Assembly: GCA_000723505.1 (NCBI GenBank)
Contig: HG934468.1
Span: 1,086,798 to 1,150,797 of the forward strand
Source: Mucinivorans hirudinis
GTDB taxonomy: Bacteria > Bacteroidota > Bacteroidia > Bacteroidales > Rikenellaceae
Direction: 5' to 3'
Length of the DNA: 64,000 nt
A program made the translations under genes and the position numbers. The notes beneath the pieces were generated by a model, which worked only from the letters and a program-made list of their open reading frames with translations, did not search any database and had not been told where the DNA came from. Shown here piece by piece: positions 61,501-64,000 of the stretch; the first letter of the stretch is position 1, and every line of letters begins with the position of its first letter.

Positions 61501-61975
61501 GGCTAGAGGGATTGACTCGGAGCAAAAACCGCTGACTGCTAAAGAGTACATTATCCTTTTCTTGCTCAAATTGGGTTTTATTGTACTTTATCTCTCTTAT
61601 ATCCGACACACTGAGTGGGGCTTTCTCTAATTCGGGCGACATAGTTACCGGTTCATTTACCACAACAAAAGCGGTGTAACTACCCCCTTTGAGTTTAATT
61701 CGGAAATAAGGTTGAACAATCTCTAAATTACCGTTGTCGTTGCTATCCTTGAATTCATTATATACAATGTAACCTGTTGAGTTGTCGGCAACCAGAATTC
61801 TGACTTTTGATATTTTAACGCCATTTACAGTTTCACCCACAACGGCACGTGTCGATATGTTAACATCGACAATGTCATTCTGTTCTGCATTGTTTCCCGG
61901 TGGGCGGCAAGCCATTGCCAGGGCTGTTAGCAGTGCGAGGTAAAGTAAATGGTTTAATATCCGAGACATCAGCAA
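58556..61975 (-). CDS. Fimbrial-locus lipoprotein with eight tandem ~97-residue WDWS repeats
   Basis: Exported lipoprotein of 1139 residues (AMAC lipobox, C23; start M1 or M3). Residues about 30-345 resemble the N-terminal part of Bacteroidetes fimbrial anchor or tip subunits (VDVNISTRAVVGE, SYTAFVVVNEPV). From residue 354 to the end it is eight tandem units: about 354-447, 448-546, 547-643, 644-743, 744-838, 840-940, 941-1033 and 1034-1139. Units carry W-D/N-W-S at 381, 474, 575, 867 and 968 (degenerate at 670 and 771, lost in the last), then FxLxFSxVxF, ITLKLPxG and PYTIxxxxxVTI. The units are degenerate, so this is old duplication. I do not recognise the repeat. It follows mfa2 by 3 bases. 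Confidence 0.85.
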   Translation of the reverse strand: MLMSRILNHLLYLALLTALAMACRPPGNNAEQNDIVDVNISTRAVVGETVNGVKISKVRILVADNSTGYIVYNEFKDSNDNGNLEIVQPYFRIKLKGGSYTAFVVVNEPVTMSPELEKAPLSVSDIREIKYNKTQFEQEKDNVLFSSQRFLLRVNPSSPDYGEVNTNDGAGWKSQLSIDVRRAFVKFSLYLRRQSNVTTISFPESAVKLCNIPTQSYLVDGKYNSTDPQLQDFVMANPIIDDIPINNGNKDAIENYKIVDSIVFNERLFESTTTNPRSRLQFEIQRNGVQNGYDIDLWNKDSANLERGVHYQLLGTITANEIIFTVSVKEWENWDWEGVPGGGNGLINGSIQEPTASTLNDFIYDRETIYLLGLLERSLTWDWSDASKYTFANINTMTLDFSGVKLNNNNVTVIVSNGFTINGSAYTTGTVTNNKITISRKTPKLFEPTKNQLNTVRSDSVITLQGAVNGSPAWDWSDPEYTLNSLNRGQSFKLDFSTVTFNSNITLKLPPNVTASGTGVSGDNSPYTISSACVVTITDNRAELVASPNQSLLDAVPTGRIVTVRNGLVPPETKWDWSGYSLYAIAPGGDFKLKFESVDFGSNSIEIKLPYGFFATGSGGTKVNPYTVSANETVTITSSRIVPITVREAEDILKNGIHQFHGYTAGNPNWVLLSAKLPKLSSVRGDYVNFDFSNVNFENSSTSVSITLPYGFIGEGSGVNNNRNVATITQQANVKIKNNRIPVQNNINSDFNPDGAIVPGVAADKPGYNVWGWWSGLDKGSSFTMSLAKLDLFADLYIYHPVGYQVSDRIGVDNSTLGLSIIKANSTGSITFGNEIIIEPTQAQINALSSGVAVTPSGKFVVGAEAWNWSGYAFTSLAAGNSCALNLSSFRFTDVSTSKITITLPNHIEASVGGVKQPNPVVITAPTLVNLKSTSAPVVQPSETTLNAVVNNGSITVTGGTLLTNETWDWSNVAFTALAGNGNKFNLNFSGVNFNSKTITLKLPAGCSVSGKTAGTGNTYTITGNAMIIDSSYPLPADGMITDKITTIGDGQTLVLSGKYINYVHFGAAVLAITSSGQKFYIDMTRLNKDYISILRWGGVGFTNYTFTVSGGGTATVNNNENVSVALSPRVGIVTITRN

Positions 61976-61978
61976 CTT

Positions 61979-63070
61979 CTACAATTCAAACTCGTTCAAT
62001 CGGATTATCCATCCGTTAATGTTTATTGTTACGCAAATATATGGGTCATCCACCTTACCTGTTGGAGTTAGGAAGAAGACGATAGCGTATTCATCTTCAT
62101 AGTCTAGGTACTGTTGTTCGGTTAGTTTGAATCCGACTTTGCCTTCGTAGAGCGAGCGGGTGAGCAGCAGATATTTTGTGAGGTTGATGTCTAAAATTTT
62201 TTTGGGCGTCCCGTCCGCTTTTGTAGCATTTTTTTCGGTAACAACGAACCGTGTATTTTTTTTGGCATCAAATCTGAGTGTGTTCATTTCGGCACGTGCA
62301 ATTGTTGCCGATTCGATTTGCTCGTTGCTTTTGAGGTATGCCGAGTAAGTGATTGTATCATCTGGCATTAAGCTGCCTCTCGAGTTTAAGTATCCGTTAT
62401 CGGCTTTGATTTCAAAGTCGTAGTTTTCGCTCAGTACCTCCTTGCCTGATAGGTCTTGTAAGAGGGCTATGACCGTGTTTGTGAGTTTACGAACATTGAC
62501 ATATATGATGATGGGTGTGAGTGAGAATTCTTTGACCTCAACTGCTTTGGATGTGTATCCAGTCCAAAGTGGAGTTAGGTATTTATCTTGATGGTTTTGA
62601 GCATCTCTTTCGAGTTTGACGTTTAGGTCTTCTATTGTCGAGACTCCTTTAGTTAGTGTTGGTACGATGTATTTTGTGTCCTCGAGTCCCGTGAGAGCCA
62701 CCACATTATAAAAACCTTTTCCCAGGGGAATATCCATTGTGTAGTCGTTTTTTTGGAGTAACTCTTTGCCCTCCATTCCCCATACGTCAATGTATGTGCC
62801 CGTTGAGTCAAAGACGAAAAATTTCACCGAATGGACTTCGGCATAGAATTTTTCGACTTTAGCAGGCGAGCTATCAATATCGACGGATGTATTTACTCCC
62901 GTACCCACATTGACGTTGACTGCAACTTGTAGTTTGATTTTCACGCCTGTTTCGCACTCCGAGTTGTAGTCTTCTTTGAGCGCCGCGCAAGAGTGTAGGA
63001 GCAGAGGCAGTATAATTGCCGCCACCGCCTTGCATATTGTCCTATCCGAAAAAATATTTCTTAGTATCAT
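61979..63070 (-). CDS. FimB/Mfa2-family fimbrial anchor lipoprotein
   Basis: Anchor subunit that ties fimbriae to the outer membrane and limits their length. From the start MILRNIFSDRTICKAVAAII it has 363 residues with lipobox LLHSC (C28). The mature protein follows the FimB/Mfa2 plan: CETGVKIKLQVAV, AEVHSVKFFVFDSTGTYIDVW, IPLGKGFYNVVALTGLED, then FSLTPIIIYVNVRKLTNTVIALLQDL. It lies between the fimbrillin gene (upstream, with a hairpin between) and the repeat lipoprotein. An earlier in-frame ATG at 63127 would overlap the hairpin and is not used here. Confidence 0.88.
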   Translation of the reverse strand: MILRNIFSDRTICKAVAAIILPLLLHSCAALKEDYNSECETGVKIKLQVAVNVNVGTGVNTSVDIDSSPAKVEKFYAEVHSVKFFVFDSTGTYIDVWGMEGKELLQKNDYTMDIPLGKGFYNVVALTGLEDTKYIVPTLTKGVSTIEDLNVKLERDAQNHQDKYLTPLWTGYTSKAVEVKEFSLTPIIIYVNVRKLTNTVIALLQDLSGKEVLSENYDFEIKADNGYLNSRGSLMPDDTITYSAYLKSNEQIESATIARAEMNTLRFDAKKNTRFVVTEKNATKADGTPKKILDINLTKYLLLTRSLYEGKVGFKLTEQQYLDYEDEYAIVFFLTPTGKVDDPYICVTININGWIIRLNEFEL

Positions 63071-63101
63071 CAAATCGAGATTGTATCCATAATTATTTGC
63101 T

Positions 63102-63129
63102 CTATGCAGGCGTATCACCGCCTGCATAG
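63102..63129. terminator. Hairpin between fimbrillin and anchor genes
   Basis: CTATGCAGGCG (63102-63112) pairs perfectly with CGCCTGCATAG (63119-63129) across a 6-base loop. There is no T-run, so it is likely a partial terminator or mRNA stabiliser that makes the fimbrillin message more abundant than the downstream genes. Confidence 0.6.
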
Positions 63130-63159
63130 ATAGTGAACCCTCACATTTGTGGTGGGTGG

Positions 63160-64000
63160 CTAGAATTCGATATTGTTACTGCGAACTTGCCAAGGCAATA
63201 CGTTCAATAATACTTCAATATAAAGATTGCTTTTTTCGTCTGGATCGTCTGGATCTTCACCGTCGCCTGGGTCACCCATAGATTTTATAGCAGTTACTTT
63301 CATTTGGTATGTATTGTTACGCACAATTGCAAACTCCATTGTACCCATTACCTCGGGATCATCATTATCTAAGTGACGAATAAAGTGTTTATAGTAACAC
63401 TCCCCAGATTTGTAGTACTTCACACCAACAGTTGCAAAATCAGCGATTGTTGAAGCAGCGGTAAATGACCAAGGGCCAACCTTATTTAGTTCAGCAAGTG
63501 TACTATAGAATTTATTTCCATAGAACCAAAGGTCACCCGTTGTGTAAGTACCACCTTCTTCTACCTTTACAGGTTTAATTGATGCTTTGAAGATAATAGC
63601 AGTTGTAAAACCTCTAAGTTGCAAATCTTTACTATTCAAATCTTTGAGCCCCATTGTATTCTCGTTAACATAACCAATGCAGGCCTCACTAGTTCCATCA
63701 ACACTAAAAGATGTATTGGTAACCATTGTTTTATATTCTGTGCTTGATGATACTGTATTCGGTAGTATGTTAATAGGGTTGTCGTACCACCAAGTACCGT
63801 CTGTTGGTAAAGGCTTAGCGTCTCCATATCCATTAGTTGCAAAATAACTTGCTACTTTGACATTAGTTTTTGGATCGTTTACAAAACGATTGATGTTACC
63901 GAAAGACGCATCACCATATGTATATACAGTCGACGGAACAGCAACAGAAACATGGCGAAATATATTAAATGGCTTATGCTGATTTACGACTTGATATTCC
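63160..64000 (-). CDS. Mfa1-family fimbrillin (major subunit), C-terminal part
   Basis: The frame is open from the stop at 63160 to the window edge, giving 279 residues; the N-terminus lies outside. The end follows the Mfa1 pattern: NNTYQMKVTAIKSMGDPGDG, an acidic linker of Asp, Pro and Glu (DPGDGEDPDDPDEK), then the last strand YIEVLLNVLPWQVRSNNIEF, the donor strand and buried C-terminus of the fimbrial subunit. Additional landmarks: RHVSVAVPSTVYTYGDASFG and SYFATNGYGDAKPLPTDGTWW. It is the first visible gene of the operon. The internal methionine at 63726 is not the start. Confidence 0.88.
   Translation of the reverse strand, partial: EYQVVNQHKPFNIFRHVSVAVPSTVYTYGDASFGNINRFVNDPKTNVKVASYFATNGYGDAKPLPTDGTWWYDNPINILPNTVSSSTEYKTMVTNTSFSVDGTSEACIGYVNENTMGLKDLNSKDLQLRGFTTAIIFKASIKPVKVEEGGTYTTGDLWFYGNKFYSTLAELNKVGPWSFTAASTIADFATVGVKYYKSGECYYKHFIRHLDNDDPEVMGTMEFAIVRNNTYQMKVTAIKSMGDPGDGEDPDDPDEKSNLYIEVLLNVLPWQVRSNNIEF

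Overview
The window is chromosomal DNA of a member of the Bacteroidota, most likely order Bacteroidales. The evidence is repeated -33/-7 promoters of the Bacteroidetes type (TTTG-N19/20-TAnnTTTG), the near absence of Shine-Dalgarno sequences, Mfa/Fim-type fimbrial lipoproteins, a GH92 mannosidase, a GH109-type enzyme, an anaerobic sulfatase maturase and a TetR/TolC/RND efflux operon. A fused glycogen synthase-phosphorylase would fit Rikenellaceae (Alistipes-like), but the genus is a guess. It looks like a fermentative, glycan-using gut-type commensal.

Layout. 1-6.2 kb: end of an L-serine dehydratase, sufS, trkA, a tRNA-Gln with its own promoter and terminator, ilvE and a ROK repressor. 6.2-20 kb is rich in carbohydrate genes: GH92 mannosidase, a leucine-rich-repeat lipoprotein, anSME, a 1421-residue glycogen synthase/phosphorylase fusion and a GH2 glycosidase behind ribE. 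20-28 kb is housekeeping: rpoN (sigma-54), asnS, a DUF4251 protein, a ferredoxin-nitroreductase, a lipocalin, ung and cca. Two textbook sigma-54 sites lie here, in front of the DUF4251 gene and the lipocalin gene, within 5 kb of rpoN. 28-36 kb is a five-gene efflux operon. 36-47 kb holds a malic enzyme-phosphotransacetylase fusion, a small outer-membrane protein, a Gfo/Idh/MocA lipoprotein, deoC with an overlapping unknown gene, pepE, a phosphoesterase, pheT and a thioredoxin-fold protein whose CxxC has become SxxS. 47-55 kb: SRP RNA, a GH109-type lipoprotein, a fabH homologue, an orphan response regulator, a long promoter-driven leader or small RNA, and a 100-residue protein-UbiB kinase-PhoH cluster. 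54.8-64 kb is a minus-strand fimbrial operon: partial Mfa1-type fimbrillin, FimB/Mfa2-type anchor, a lipoprotein with eight tandem ~97-residue repeats and a 1239-residue fimbrillin-like/GLUG-like lipoprotein.

The least expected features are in non-coding DNA and in the fimbrial tail. A palindromic arm (GGGGCTTCTAAAAATT) recurs at about ten sites between genes, alone or as hairpins. There is a MITE-like inverted-repeat element, a second palindromic repeat pair, and a 27-base box shared between the GH92 upstream region and the leader at 51.6-51.9 kb. I found no CRISPR array, phage, insertion sequence with a transposase, or rRNA.
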